Assembly: GCF_018760785.1 (NCBI RefSeq)
Contig: NZ_JAHHZO010000019.1
Location: 19,041 to 83,040 of the forward strand
Direction: 5' to 3'
Length of the DNA: 64,000 nucleotides
Origin: Rhizobium sp. CSW-27
Lineage (GTDB): Bacteria > Pseudomonadota > Alphaproteobacteria > Rhizobiales > Rhizobiaceae
In this document: positions 1 through 9,047 of the stretch, piece after piece
Position numbering within the stretch: the first letter of the stretch is position 1
How the letters are laid out: each line of letters starts with the position of its first letter
Notes under the pieces: model-generated
What the model was told of the DNA's origin: nothing
Databases searched by the model: none
The model's input: the letters and a program-made list of their open reading frames with translations, nothing else
Translations under genes and position numbers: made by a program

Positions 1-912
1 GTCGCCATTCTTGACAGCCGGAAGTTCCGACCAGCCCGGACGCTGCATATAGGCCTTCATGCGCTCACGCGTCACGGCCGGATCTGCGCCGAAACCGACG
101 GCGACCGATTGCGGCTTGTTCAGCCATTCCGACCCTGCGAGAAAAATCAGGTCGGGTTTCTGGGCAAGCACATATTCGGGGCTGAGCGGTCCCCAGTTGC
201 CGATCTGGCCCTTGGCAATGTTGGCGCCGCCAAGGCTGCCGATCAGGGCGCCCCACATGCTGTTGCCATAGGAGTTGCCGACTTCCGCCGGCCCCTTCTG
301 GGCAAGTTCGACATAGACCTTCTTGGCTGTCGGTCCCGCCGCCTTGATGCGCGTATCGATGTCGATGATTGCATCCTGATAGTTCTTCGCCAGCGCCTTC
401 GCACGGTCTTCGGTGCCCATCAGCTTGCCGAGTGCAAGCGTGGAGGCGACATGCTTTTCGACCGTCTGGGCATTATAGTCGAGGACGACGATCGGGATGC
501 CCGCGGCCTCGATCTGCTTGATGCCTTCGCCAAGCGCATCATAGGACCAGGCGGCCAGGATCAGCAGATCAGGCTTGGCAGCGATCACCTTCTCGGTGGA
601 AAAGGTGTTGTCTTCGGTGTTGCCGACATCCGGGATCGAGGAAAGTTTGGGAAGAGCCTTCTCATAGAGCGCAAACTGGTTTGGTCTCCAGTCCTTCCAC
701 GTCGAAAGCGAGAGCGCCACCACCTTGTCGAGTGCGCCAGGGCCGACGATAGCGAGATAGTCCTCGTAATAGAAGCCGAGGACGACCCGTTCCGGGACCT
801 TTGGAACGGTAACCGTCCTGCCCTTGACATCGGTCACGGTGATGTCGGCGAAGGCGGATGCCGCCAGCGTCAGAACGGCGGCCAGGGTGGAGATGAATAG
901 TTTTTTTATCAC
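1..912 (-). CDS. Siderophore/haem ABC importer, periplasmic binding protein (partial)
   Basis: FecB/BtuF-type periplasmic binding protein that would capture an iron complex for an inner-membrane permease lying beyond the left edge. Reading the minus strand from a GTG at 912 gives 304 residues with no stop before base 1, so the C-terminus is missing. Residues 2-22 are a signal peptide ending SAFA; the mature part opens with the usual short beta strand (ITVTDVKGRTVTVP) and later has the PDLLILA strand typical of the fold. The start is chosen because an AAGG sits about 8 bases upstream. It lies 66 bases downstream of the PepSY gene on the same strand, so the two are probably co-transcribed. Family assignment is good; the ligand (siderophore or haem) is unknown. 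Confidence 0.82.
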   Translation of the reverse strand, partial: MIKKLFISTLAAVLTLAASAFADITVTDVKGRTVTVPKVPERVVLGFYYEDYLAIVGPGALDKVVALSLSTWKDWRPNQFALYEKALPKLSSIPDVGNTEDNTFSTEKVIAAKPDLLILAAWSYDALGEGIKQIEAAGIPIVVLDYNAQTVEKHVASTLALGKLMGTEDRAKALAKNYQDAIIDIDTRIKAAGPTAKKVYVELAQKGPAEVGNSYGNSMWGALIGSLGGANIAKGQIGNWGPLSPEYVLAQKPDLIFLAGSEWLNKPQSVAVGFGADPAVTRERMKAYMQRPGWSELPAVKNGD

Positions 913-978
913 GATATTGCCTTGGAGTTGTGGACGGCAACGGGATGCCGTTGCCGTCGGTTGGAGAGGTTGAAAGGA

Positions 979-2391
979 TTAGCTGAAGGCCCGTTTCAGC
1001 GGCTTGACGTGCCGGAAGACGAAGAGATCCAGAAGGATCACCGCGATCAGGACAGCGCCGCTCAACGGAAAGAGCAGCGAGAGGGCGAGCATGATGATCG
1101 CGCCGGTCTTCCAGAGCGGCATCTTGTCGGCGGTGACGGGGGCAACGAGCCGCCCGGCGCCGATTGGCCTGCGCTTCCACCACATGGCGATGCCGCTGAC
1201 CGACATGAAAATAACCGACAGACAGAAAAGGGTGTTGAGGGCAATATTCCAGAGGCCCATATCGCCTTCATGGAAAGCGATGCCGACGGCCATTGCCTTG
1301 CCGGTCACGCCGTAATCGGCGAATTTGACGTCGGCGAGTATCTTGCCGGTATAGCGGTCGATATGCACGGTGCGATCCGACATCGGATCGGCGCTGTCAT
1401 TGCTCATCGTGTCGCGGGCAATAGTCCAGACGCCCGCCTCGCCGCCCGGAAACGAAAGCTGAAACCGCCCGTCGAAACCAAGTGCTCGTGCCAGTGCAAC
1501 AATCGTATCGACGTCAACCGGTTCGTCTGCGGCAACACCCTGAATGCCCGCATTCGAGCCGGAGGCAGGCATCGGCGTCTGCTCCAGCGTCCAGGGCACA
1601 TTCTTCACGCCGTCATGATTCATGCTGGCATGGGTGGCGTCCGAGAGAGGCACATTGTCCCACTTGGCGGCCGGGAAGGTGCTCCAGGCCTGTGTCATCT
1701 TCTCGCCCCAGATGCCGGCCCAGGTCAGGCCGGAGAGCAGGAAGGCAAGCAGGATGATCGACGCATAGACACCGATCGTCTGGTGCAGCGACTTCCAGAC
1801 TTGACGGCTCTTGCCGCTGATCGTCGGCACCAGCGAGGAAGCGAGGCTGCGCCCGTCGCGGGGCCACCACATGTAGATGCCAGTCACGATCAGCATCACC
1901 GCAAAGCCTGCGGCAATCTCGATCAGGCGATCGCCGACTGTGCCGATGAGCAGTGTTCCGTGAATGGTGTCGGCGAGGTCATAGAGGGCGTTACGGCGCT
2001 CCCAGCTCCCGAGAACCGCCGCATTGGAAGGGTCAACGGCAACCATGGTTGCGGCATCCCCTGCCTTGACGCGGAATACAGCGGGCTCGGTTGCGGTCCG
2101 CGGCGCGATGTATTGAACCAATGTCCCATTTGGGACCGCAGACAGCGCGGAGGCGGCCTGTTGCGAGACCGCCACGGTCTCTGCACTGGGCTGAACGGAA
2201 TAGAGCTTTTCTCCATCACGGCCCACCAGGACTGATGACCACAGCATCATAAGTCCGGTCACCGCCAGCATGATCAGAAATGGCGCCACATAGAGGCCGG
2301 CATAGAAATGCCAGCGCCAGGCCGTGTTGTAGAAGTTCCTGGCAAAGCTTTGATCCGGTATGGATGACGATTGATCCGTCGCGAGTGTCAT
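979..2391 (-). CDS. PepSY-associated TM helix protein
   Basis: Inner-membrane protein of the PepSY_TM family, commonly linked to siderophore systems and proposed to reduce or release iron. About 470 residues from an ATG at 2391 that follows a GGGGGG-rich ribosome site; a TTG 15 codons upstream (2436) is the alternative and would overlap the end of the regulator gene. Visible are an N-terminal segment (RNFYNTAWRWHFYAGLYVAPFLI, about residues 18-40) with the conserved W-H-F-Y start of the first membrane helix, a large periplasmic PepSY region, and two further hydrophobic helices near the C-terminus followed by a basic tail. It lies between the Crp-like gene and the binding protein, consistent with an iron-uptake operon. 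The exact biochemical role is not established. Confidence 0.85.
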   Translation of the reverse strand: MTLATDQSSSIPDQSFARNFYNTAWRWHFYAGLYVAPFLIMLAVTGLMMLWSSVLVGRDGEKLYSVQPSAETVAVSQQAASALSAVPNGTLVQYIAPRTATEPAVFRVKAGDAATMVAVDPSNAAVLGSWERRNALYDLADTIHGTLLIGTVGDRLIEIAAGFAVMLIVTGIYMWWPRDGRSLASSLVPTISGKSRQVWKSLHQTIGVYASIILLAFLLSGLTWAGIWGEKMTQAWSTFPAAKWDNVPLSDATHASMNHDGVKNVPWTLEQTPMPASGSNAGIQGVAADEPVDVDTIVALARALGFDGRFQLSFPGGEAGVWTIARDTMSNDSADPMSDRTVHIDRYTGKILADVKFADYGVTGKAMAVGIAFHEGDMGLWNIALNTLFCLSVIFMSVSGIAMWWKRRPIGAGRLVAPVTADKMPLWKTGAIIMLALSLLFPLSGAVLIAVILLDLFVFRHVKPLKRAFS

Positions 2392-2432
2392 GGTTGTCCC
2401 CCCAAAGAACAGAGTGTCGGAAATGTCGGTGA

Positions 2433-3092
2433 TCAAGTTGCAGGTATTGCGCCGGCCGCGAGCGCCCGAAGCGCTTGGCGGTCGCGAATGGTGATCAGTT
2501 CGGGCTGGGTAAACGCGATCAGGCGCTCGCGTTTGAAGCGGCTGAGGCAGCGGCTGACCGTTTCGTGGGTCAGGCCAAGCCAGTCGGCCAGTTCGCTTCT
2601 GGAGAGATAGAGCAGGAAGCTGCTGCGCCCGCCATGGCCCTGGCGGGAGAACTGGTCGGCCAGATCAAGTAGCGCCGAGGCAACCCGCTCAGTCGCCGTC
2701 TTGCGGCCCAGCAGCAGGCAGTGCGCCTGCGCGCGGATAAGCATGCGTCTGGTGGCATCGGTGATCGCCTTGCGGTTTTGAAATGGATCGATGAACTCGA
2801 TCCTCACCGGGCAGACGGCAATCGCGCGGCATTTGCCAAGGTCGACACACTCGCCACTGACGACCCATCCGGGGCCGAAGACATCCAGGATCTGCCGACG
2901 GTTGTCGCTCAGTTCCCGAAAGAGTGCCACGCATCCCTGCCGAAGGCGGAAGGTGAGCGGGGCGCCGGAACGCGCCAGCGGAATCCCGGTCCTTGCGGAG
3001 ATGCTGCGCTGATGCGTCCATGGGGCATCGGGACACGGTTTGAGGGCGTGCAGGGATGAAACGTCGTCATCCCTCGAAAGCGAGTTCAACAT
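2433..3092 (-). CDS. Crp/Fnr-family transcriptional regulator, copy 1
   Basis: 219-residue regulator with an N-terminal cyclic-nucleotide-binding-like sensor domain (about residues 25-140) and a C-terminal Crp-type helix-turn-helix (about residues 165-200) carrying RSELADWLGLTHETVSRCLSRF, the FixK/FNR-type recognition helix. There is no clear N-terminal four-cysteine cluster of oxygen-sensing FNR; cysteines are scattered (for example positions 39, 54 and 81), so an iron-sulphur cluster is not obvious. It is transcribed towards the PepSY and binding-protein genes and probably controls them. A nearly identical second copy lies at 41229-41888, without any indel in the coding sequence. The effector is unknown. 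Confidence 0.88.
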   Translation of the reverse strand: MLNSLSRDDDVSSLHALKPCPDAPWTHQRSISARTGIPLARSGAPLTFRLRQGCVALFRELSDNRRQILDVFGPGWVVSGECVDLGKCRAIAVCPVRIEFIDPFQNRKAITDATRRMLIRAQAHCLLLGRKTATERVASALLDLADQFSRQGHGGRSSFLLYLSRSELADWLGLTHETVSRCLSRFKRERLIAFTQPELITIRDRQALRALAAGAIPAT

Positions 3093-3185
3093 GCGCGAAT
3101 TCCAGCCATGTGCCGGAACAGCGCGGTCCCGCCCCGTTCATAGGCACAGATTGTTGAAGACGGCCGCTCGAAAAGCGGACGCGGT

Positions 3186-3587
3186 TCAGGCAATCAGGCC
3201 AAACGGAGGCGCGCGTGGTGAGGTGTTGGGGGGGAAAAGCTGCCGATAGAAAGCTTCGTCACGCACCGGGAGGTAGCGATCCGCCTCGCGGGAAACCGTT
3301 ACGCCGCCAACCGCCGTTGGTTCAGGCAGCAGGATCGCGGAGGCGAGCCGGCAGGCTTCGCAACCGTTACCAAAATCATGGCTATGTTTTTTGCTGGCTC
3401 CGTCTTCAGACGGCAAGCACAGCACCGGCAAAGTTCCATCCGGCAGAGTGTAGGCGGCGATTTCTGCCGGTGTCAGTGTAGGAGCAGACAACTCAGGCGG
3501 TTTGTGGGAAAGCCCGACAAACAACAGAGCAAGCGCGCACACAATGCGCGTCAAAACTCCCGCCTGTTCCCCGCTTCGCTTCATCAC
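3186..3587 (-). CDS. Small secreted DUF2946-like protein, copy 1
   Basis: 133-residue protein with an N-terminal hydrophobic export signal (about residues 10-30, ALALLFVGL). Its centre has a cysteine/histidine pattern, LCLPSEDG then HSHDFGNGCEACRLA, like DUF2946 proteins often found beside TonB receptors and metal-uptake genes. It may bind a metal or haem in the periplasm; that is inference. It precedes the Crp-like gene on the same strand with a 93-base gap. A close copy at 41982-42383 keeps the C/H residues although flanking residues differ, suggesting these residues matter. Confidence 0.6.
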   Translation of the reverse strand: MMKRSGEQAGVLTRIVCALALLFVGLSHKPPELSAPTLTPAEIAAYTLPDGTLPVLCLPSEDGASKKHSHDFGNGCEACRLASAILLPEPTAVGGVTVSREADRYLPVRDEAFYRQLFPPNTSPRAPPFGLIA

Positions 3588-3827
3588 GTCCCCTCAATTG
3601 GCAAACCATAGCGCCACTTCCAATCGAGGACAATGCGACATCTGTGCTTAGGGCAGGTGCTGAGGTCTCGGTCGTCTGTCTGCACATTCCTCCGGTATGC
3701 CTATATAGAGCTATGCGTTTGTACCGCTGGTTACTGGGGAGACAGCTGGGGGTGACCCTACAGCCCAAGTTCCGCTTGCATGAAGCGGTGGGATTTTGAA
3801 ATGCTTAACGGACCAATGCGCGTGTAG

Positions 3828-3847
3828 ATGGTTCAAATCCCTTCAAG
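3828..3847 (+). repeat. Left copy of 20-base direct repeat bracketing the siderophore island
   Basis: ATGGTTCAAATCCCTTCAAG matches 16463-16482 at 19 of 20 bases. The core GGTTCAAATCC resembles the T-loop of a tRNA, the usual place for island attachment sites, but no complete tRNA can be folded around either copy. The repeats enclose exactly the AraC-receptor-ABC-MFS-monooxygenase block. Attachment-site role is inference. Confidence 0.5.
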
Positions 3848-4028
3848 GCGAACCACCCGCGACCGGATTGGACTACATTGGGGATCACTCTTGCCGGGGA
3901 AGATTGGATATAGCTCCGAACTTAAGACTTCAACGAATTCCGTTGCCAAGGCATTCGCCGTCTGGGCCGTCAGCTTTCCTGAAGTGCGGGATTGCCGTTT
4001 TGCACATCGTTTGACAAAACGATAAAGA

Positions 4029-4043
4029 TGATTGACATGATCA
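4029..4043. promoter_or_regulatory. TGA-N9-TCA iron-responsive-operator candidate
   Basis: The spacing matches the RirA iron-responsive operator described in Rhizobium. It lies 56 bases before the AraC start and overlaps a TTGACA-like hexamer. A match this short is expected by chance every few kilobases, so position is the main support. Confidence 0.35.
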
Positions 4044-4098
4044 ACTTATCGGATGTGCGGCGATCTATGAATTGCTGACCGTGTCAGGGGACGAGTGC

Positions 4099-4998
4099 AT
4101 GGAGACCGACAAAGCCGAAGACGGGGTTTCCGCCAGACTTGCCGACGAGGCGCGGCGTTGGCGTCAGGTCAAACCCGGCATGTCGATGGGCATTATGGAC
4201 CTGCAGCTCGATGCGCCGATTCGATATGAAAGCCGTACGTTCCCGGCGATTTGCCTTTCGGTGGTTCTCGAAGGTTTTGCGATCAACAATATGGAGGCCC
4301 TTGAGGGTGGTTTCTGCCCGGACGAGGTCTGGGTCACCTCAACAGGTGAAAGCGTACCCACAAGTATGACGATCCACGCCGATCAACCTGTGCGCGTGGT
4401 GGAGTTGCTGCTGACGCCCCATTGGGTCGATGACAATAGCGAGCGCATGGCTGGCGATGCTTCGTTTCAGAAGATGGCGCAAGCCATGAGCCAGCCGCTG
4501 ATGGTGCGCCGCCTGAAGCTGGATGCCCGCCTGCGGCAGATTGCATGGTCGGCGCTTCGACCGCCGGTGTCTGGCGCTTTCGTCAACGAGCATCTGGATG
4601 CCTGCGCGCTCAACATGCTGTGCATTCTCGCCGAGCATTTTCAGGCCACCAAGAGCCCGGCTCCTACCGATAGGCTCGGTGGCAAGGGGCTGGAGCGCAT
4701 GACCGAGGTGCGGCGGCATATCGACGCCGATCCTGTGGCGGTGAACTCGCTGGCCGAACTCGCCTCATGTTTTGGCCTGAGCCAGAGCGGCCTCAAGCGG
4801 GATTTTCAGCGGGCCTTCGGCATCACTGCCCGCGATTATCTTTTCGAAAGGCGCATGCTGATTGGCCGCAACGCGATCCTCCGTGACCGCTTGACGATTG
4901 CCGAAGCCGCTTACAAGGCAGGCTACGAGCACCCCGGAAACTTCACCGCAGCCTTTGCGAAGCACTTTGGCTATCCGCCTAGCAGATTGAAAAATTGA
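4099..4998 (+). CDS. AraC-family regulator (PchR-like)
   Basis: 299-residue AraC/XylS activator. The C-terminal 100 residues hold the two helix-turn-helix motifs: LAELASCFGLSQSGLKRDFQRAFG, then IAEAAYKAGYEHPGNFTAAFAKHFGYPPSRLK, the consensus family tail. The N-terminal part is a ligand-sensing domain like those of PchR-type regulators that bind a ferri-siderophore. The ATG at 4099 is preferred to the TTG at 4072 because AGGGGA lies 7 bases before it. The gene heads the island and is followed by a TonB receptor on the same strand 117 bases downstream, so it most likely activates that receptor and the ABC genes when the cognate siderophore is present. Confidence 0.85.
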   Translation: METDKAEDGVSARLADEARRWRQVKPGMSMGIMDLQLDAPIRYESRTFPAICLSVVLEGFAINNMEALEGGFCPDEVWVTSTGESVPTSMTIHADQPVRVVELLLTPHWVDDNSERMAGDASFQKMAQAMSQPLMVRRLKLDARLRQIAWSALRPPVSGAFVNEHLDACALNMLCILAEHFQATKSPAPTDRLGGKGLERMTEVRRHIDADPVAVNSLAELASCFGLSQSGLKRDFQRAFGITARDYLFERRMLIGRNAILRDRLTIAEAAYKAGYEHPGNFTAAFAKHFGYPPSRLKN

Positions 4999-5115
4999 AT
5001 CTTTTTAAAGTAGATAGAAATCATAAGGTTTTTGTCGAAACGCATAAGTCTTGACCGTCGACGCGCCTGTCTCTCTCCCCGATAATCCGCGCCATTCGCA
5101 GACTGGGGACATGAC

Positions 5116-7287
5116 ATGAGACTAGGACTTCACCTTGCCGCTCTTCTCGCGGGCGTCAGCCTGCCGATCACGGTATTCGCGCAGGATGCTGGCGAAACCG
5201 TGCTGGAGACGATCTGGGTGACGGCGCAGAAGCGGGAAACGGAAAGCAAGGATGTGCCGGCGGGCCTTTCCGTGGAAAGGGGTGAGGACCTGAGGCTCAT
5301 GAAAACCAGCCGGCGGGAAGAGGCAATTGCGGAGACGCCGAATGCCGTAACCGGAGCTGTGACCGCAAAGCTCTACACCTCCTTCACGGCCATTCGCGGC
5401 GTCGGCTCGGCGCTGATCGAGAGCGATTCGGCGGTGGGGCTTTACGTCGATGGCGTAGGTATCGGCTCCACGCAGGCCCATAGCGGCACGCTGCTCGATG
5501 TCGACCGTGTGGAGGTGATGCGCGGTCCGCAGGGCACGCTTTATGGGCGCAACAACATTGCCGGGTCGGTCAACATTATCTCCAATCGTCCCGATCCGGA
5601 AAAGATGGGCGGCGAGATCGGCGTCGATTATGGTTCACGCGGTACCGTTACCTCCACCGGTATCTTCAATACGCCCATCGGCGATGGTGGCTGGGCGGCG
5701 CGCGGAGCGCTGTCCGTTACAAAGACCGGGGGCTTCACGACCTCTACCGTCACTGGCGACGATCTCGGCGATGGCAAGGATCTTCATGGCCGCCTGAGCA
5801 TCGCCGGCGATGTCACGGATAGTCTGGAATTCATAGGAAGCGTGGAGATGGAACGCCAGACTCTTGATGCCGAGATGTTCGGCATGCCGGAGGCCGATTT
5901 CCTGGCGGGCAGCAACAGCGTCGCCATCGATGATCCCAGCCGCATCAAAAGCAATCTGGCAACAGTCTCCGGGCAGTTCACCTATCATCTCGACAATGGC
6001 GACAAGATCGTGTCGCAAACAGGGTTCCAGACGAGCAAGGTCGAAGTGGCGGGCAACGGTTTCCCGGTCGGCTATTTTGCCGCTTACGATGCCTTGTTCC
6101 AGTCCTATGGCTTCCCGGGCTTTCGCTATCGCTCGGAAAATCCCTATGAAGGCACCTATCGGCAGTTTTCGCAGGAACTGCGCTATGTTTCAGAAGGCAA
6201 TGAGCGCCTCGACTGGGTCGCCGGGCTATATGGCGAATACTCCTCGGCCACGCGTGAATATGGTGCGAACAGCAGCTTTACCGGTGGCGAAGCGACGCTC
6301 TACAGCCGCGGAGAGACCGATACAAGTTCGGTTTCGGCCTTTGCCGACGGCACATATGCGTTGAGCGACCGCTGGAAGCTTTATGGCGGCCTGCGCGTCG
6401 GCTACGATCGGAAACGCTTCGACTATGACTTTAGCGCAAATGCCACGGCAACAATGCTCGGTCTCACCGGTGCTTTCGCCCATGGCTATTCCGACAGCCT
6501 CTCCAAGGTCTATGCGACGCCGCGCGCCGGTCTTCAGTTTGCCGTCACCGATGATGTCAATCTCTATGCCGGCGTCGCCACTGGCTACAAGTCCGGCGGC
6601 TTTAATGCCGGATTCGTCGGCTCGGGTGACGAGGGTGCCTATGGTGCCGAAAAGCTCATCAGCTATGAGGCAGGACTGAAGGCGGAGGATATTGCTGGAC
6701 GCCTGAGCCTTGATGCCTCGGTGTTTTATATCGACTGGCGCGACCAGCAGGTGCAGGGCTTCAATGCCATGACCAGTACGACGCCGCTGATGAACGCGCC
6801 GCGCAGCCAATCTTGGGGCGGAGAGATTGCCGGCCGCTTCCAGATGACCGACCAGTGGAGCCTGCGCGCTGCCGCCGGCTATGCCGATGCCACTTACAAA
6901 GAATTTGCCAATGCCCGCGCCCTTAACGGGTCGGGCACGGTGGATGTCAGCGGCAACCAGCAGCAGTTCGTCTCCAAATTCACGGGCTCGGCCGGGATCG
7001 ACTACCAGTGGGAAACCGGCTGGAGCGACCTGGTTGGCAAGGCGGGCCTCTCCTACCAGTTCCGCTCGGCCTATTATTTCGATGTGCAGAATACGGTCAG
7101 ACAGCCAGGCTACGGGCTCTATAATGCCTATGCGGCGCTGGAGAACGACCGCTACGCGGCTTACATCTACGCGAGGAACATCGGTGACAAGCGCTATCGT
7201 GCGCTCGCTGCCGATCTCGGGATGGGAACGCTCGTGAATGCTGGCGATCCGCTGACGATTGGTGGCGGGTTCAAGCTCAAGTTCTGA
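5116..7287 (+). CDS. TonB-dependent siderophore receptor 1
   Basis: 723-residue outer-membrane receptor. Signal peptide residues 1-22 (cut after VFA); a TonB-box-like ETIWVTAQKR follows. The plug domain (about 40-160) contains the IRGVGS strand, YVDGVGIGSTQ and the signature VEVMRGPQGTLYGRNNIAGSVNII. The rest is the 22-strand barrel, ending in the C-terminal phenylalanine (GGGFKLKF) used for outer-membrane insertion. The stop is two bases before the next ABC start, so receptor and importer are co-transcribed. The ligand is unknown; the neighbours suggest a phenolate siderophore of the yersiniabactin/pyochelin kind. Confidence 0.92.
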   Translation: MRLGLHLAALLAGVSLPITVFAQDAGETVLETIWVTAQKRETESKDVPAGLSVERGEDLRLMKTSRREEAIAETPNAVTGAVTAKLYTSFTAIRGVGSALIESDSAVGLYVDGVGIGSTQAHSGTLLDVDRVEVMRGPQGTLYGRNNIAGSVNIISNRPDPEKMGGEIGVDYGSRGTVTSTGIFNTPIGDGGWAARGALSVTKTGGFTTSTVTGDDLGDGKDLHGRLSIAGDVTDSLEFIGSVEMERQTLDAEMFGMPEADFLAGSNSVAIDDPSRIKSNLATVSGQFTYHLDNGDKIVSQTGFQTSKVEVAGNGFPVGYFAAYDALFQSYGFPGFRYRSENPYEGTYRQFSQELRYVSEGNERLDWVAGLYGEYSSATREYGANSSFTGGEATLYSRGETDTSSVSAFADGTYALSDRWKLYGGLRVGYDRKRFDYDFSANATATMLGLTGAFAHGYSDSLSKVYATPRAGLQFAVTDDVNLYAGVATGYKSGGFNAGFVGSGDEGAYGAEKLISYEAGLKAEDIAGRLSLDASVFYIDWRDQQVQGFNAMTSTTPLMNAPRSQSWGGEIAGRFQMTDQWSLRAAAGYADATYKEFANARALNGSGTVDVSGNQQQFVSKFTGSAGIDYQWETGWSDLVGKAGLSYQFRSAYYFDVQNTVRQPGYGLYNAYAALENDRYAAYIYARNIGDKRYRALAADLGMGTLVNAGDPLTIGGGFKLKF

Positions 7288-7289
7288 CC

Positions 7290-9047
7290 ATGGCGCACAG
7301 GGAAATTTCTGTTCCCGCTGGCGGTGCCATGTTCACGCTCGGCGAGCTTCTGGCCCCGCACCGTCCGGCAATGGCCGTTGCGGTCTGCTGCTCGGTGCTT
7401 GCGGCAGCGCTGGAAATCGCGCCGGCGATCTTCGCCTCGCTGGCCATCGGAACTCTCGCAGGTGGTCGGGCAGGGGGCCTTATCCCCCTCGTCGGCGGAC
7501 TTCTGGTGGCTGTCGTTGCGGCCCATGCGGCGCAAATGGTCTCTGCCCTTGTTTCGCATCTGGTGGCCATCGATGTTCAGGCCGCGCTGCGCCGGTTGAT
7601 CGGTCGCACGCTTCTGTCCGCCCCCCTTGGCGATGTGGAACGGTTGGAGCCCGGTGCCATTCGCCGCGTGCTGATGGAGGATGTCGAGCGCATGGAGGAT
7701 GGCATTGCCCATCTCGTGCCCGATCTCGCCGCCGCGATCGTTGCACCATTGGCAATCATGCTGGCTATGCTGGCGCTCGACTGGCGGCTGGCCATCGCGA
7801 CACTGTGGCCGATCATAGTGGGTGCGGTCGCCTTCGGCACGATCATGCGTCGCGACGATGGTCTTTCCCAGCGCTTCATGCAGGCGCAGGCCGAGATTGC
7901 CGCCGCCTTGCAGGAGGCGGTTTCGGTGATACCGCTCATCAAGGCCTATAATGTGCGGCAGAGCGCGCTCCGGCGGCCGGAACAAGCCTTTTCAGAGTAT
8001 CGCGCTGTAGTCGGGCAATGGCTGGCCTTCAGCATGAGCGGGGTCACCGCCTTCTTTCTGGCGACTACATCAACGCTCGTCTTCGTTCTGCCGCTTGGGC
8101 TTTTTTTGCTCGGCCGTCAAGAAACCGATATCGCCACACTCGCCTTCTTCCTGATGGCGGCTTTCGGGCTCACCTCCATCGCTGCGCGGCTCTTCGGCGC
8201 AATGGGGCGCTTGCGCATTCATGCTGTCACGCTTGCACGCATTTCGGCGCTCGCCGGCATGAGGCCGATGCCGCAAGGAGCCCAAAAAGCCGTGACGTCC
8301 TGTGACCTGTCGATTGAAAACCTCACCTTCTCCCATGGTGAAGGCTTCGGCCTTTGTGGCATCACACTCGATATTCCGCAGGGTTGCCGGGTGGCGCTGG
8401 TCGGTCCGAGCGGTTCGGGAAAATCGACGCTGGCGCGCCTGCTGCTGCGATTTCAGGATGCGCAGGAGGGGCGCATCACGCTCGGCGGCCGGGATATACG
8501 GGAGTTCGATACGGACGTGCTGGCTGCCCAAATGTCAGCCATGTTTCAGGACGTCTTCCTGTTTTCCTCGACAATTCGTGAGAATATTGCGCTTGGAAGG
8601 CCGCTTGCGAGTGAGGCGGACATCATTGCCGCCGCGCAGCGGGCGCAGGCGGATGCGTTTATTCGCGTGCTACCCGATGGCTACGACACGGTTCTTCGCA
8701 ATGGTGGCGGGCTTTCCGGCGGACAGAGGCAGCGGATCGCGCTGGCGCGCGCGATCTTGAAGGACGCCCCGATCCTCGTTCTGGATGAGGCCACGGCCTA
8801 TGCCGACCCCGAAAGCGAATTTGAAATCCAGAAGGCGTTGGAAGAGGCGATGCGCGGCAAAACCGTCATCGCTATCGCCCATCGGCTATCGACGGTGCGC
8901 CATTTCGACCGGATTGTTTTTCTGCACGACGGGCGCATTGCCGAACAGGGAACGCATGAAGAACTCATCGCGTTCGACGGGCTTTACGCGCGGCAATGGC
9001 AGACGCATTGCGCAGCCCTCTGTTTCAGGCTTCGGGGTTCCTCGTGA
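7290..9047 (+). CDS. Siderophore ATPase-permease fusion 1 (YbtP/Q, IrtAB-like)
   Basis: 585-residue half-transporter with about six membrane helices (residues 20-310) and a C-terminal ATPase. Walker A GPSGSGKST near residue 371, signature LSGGQRQR near 475, Walker B ILVLDEAT near 495. The D-loop reads AYADPESE rather than the usual SALDPE, a variant I associate with exporter-fold siderophore importers such as YbtPQ and IrtAB (from memory). Despite the exporter fold, that subgroup pulls ferri-siderophore inward. It pairs with the next gene, whose ATG overlaps this stop (TGATG). M14 at 7329 is a possible alternative start. Confidence 0.85.
   Translation: MAHREISVPAGGAMFTLGELLAPHRPAMAVAVCCSVLAAALEIAPAIFASLAIGTLAGGRAGGLIPLVGGLLVAVVAAHAAQMVSALVSHLVAIDVQAALRRLIGRTLLSAPLGDVERLEPGAIRRVLMEDVERMEDGIAHLVPDLAAAIVAPLAIMLAMLALDWRLAIATLWPIIVGAVAFGTIMRRDDGLSQRFMQAQAEIAAALQEAVSVIPLIKAYNVRQSALRRPEQAFSEYRAVVGQWLAFSMSGVTAFFLATTSTLVFVLPLGLFLLGRQETDIATLAFFLMAAFGLTSIAARLFGAMGRLRIHAVTLARISALAGMRPMPQGAQKAVTSCDLSIENLTFSHGEGFGLCGITLDIPQGCRVALVGPSGSGKSTLARLLLRFQDAQEGRITLGGRDIREFDTDVLAAQMSAMFQDVFLFSSTIRENIALGRPLASEADIIAAAQRAQADAFIRVLPDGYDTVLRNGGGLSGGQRQRIALARAILKDAPILVLDEATAYADPESEFEIQKALEEAMRGKTVIAIAHRLSTVRHFDRIVFLHDGRIAEQGTHEELIAFDGLYARQWQTHCAALCFRLRGSS

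Larger units (their letters stand above)
2301..3612. repeat. Large direct repeat, copy 1 (PepSY 5' end, Crp, DUF2946-like)
   Basis: About 1.3 kb is repeated in the same orientation at 41096-42408. The coordinate offset is 38795 near the PepSY 5' end and 38796 across the regulator and small-protein genes, meaning one single-base indel upstream of the Crp stop and none inside the two intact genes. By eye the copies agree at roughly nineteen of twenty bases. Here the PepSY gene continues intact beyond the repeat, so this is probably the parental arrangement. Confidence 0.9.
3588..4098. other. Non-coding gap between the PepSY-Crp module and the siderophore island
   Basis: No credible gene was seen in these 511 bases. 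The first part is the end of the 1.3-kb duplication. At 3828-3847 is one copy of a 20-base direct repeat whose partner lies at 16463-16482. At 4029-4043 is a TGA-N9-TCA iron-box candidate in front of the AraC gene, next to TTGACA-like hexamers at 4014-4038. Confidence 0.6.

Noticed and set aside
922..2235. Long plus-strand frame of 437 codons
   Set aside because: Antisense to the PepSY gene; composition is that of a shadow frame in GC-rich DNA (Arg, Gly, His rich, no family motif).
3781..3856. Possible tRNA around GGTTCAAATCCC at 3830
   Set aside because: The T-loop-like core is present but the T-stem is mismatched and no acceptor, D or anticodon arms can be formed; the same applies at 16450-16490.
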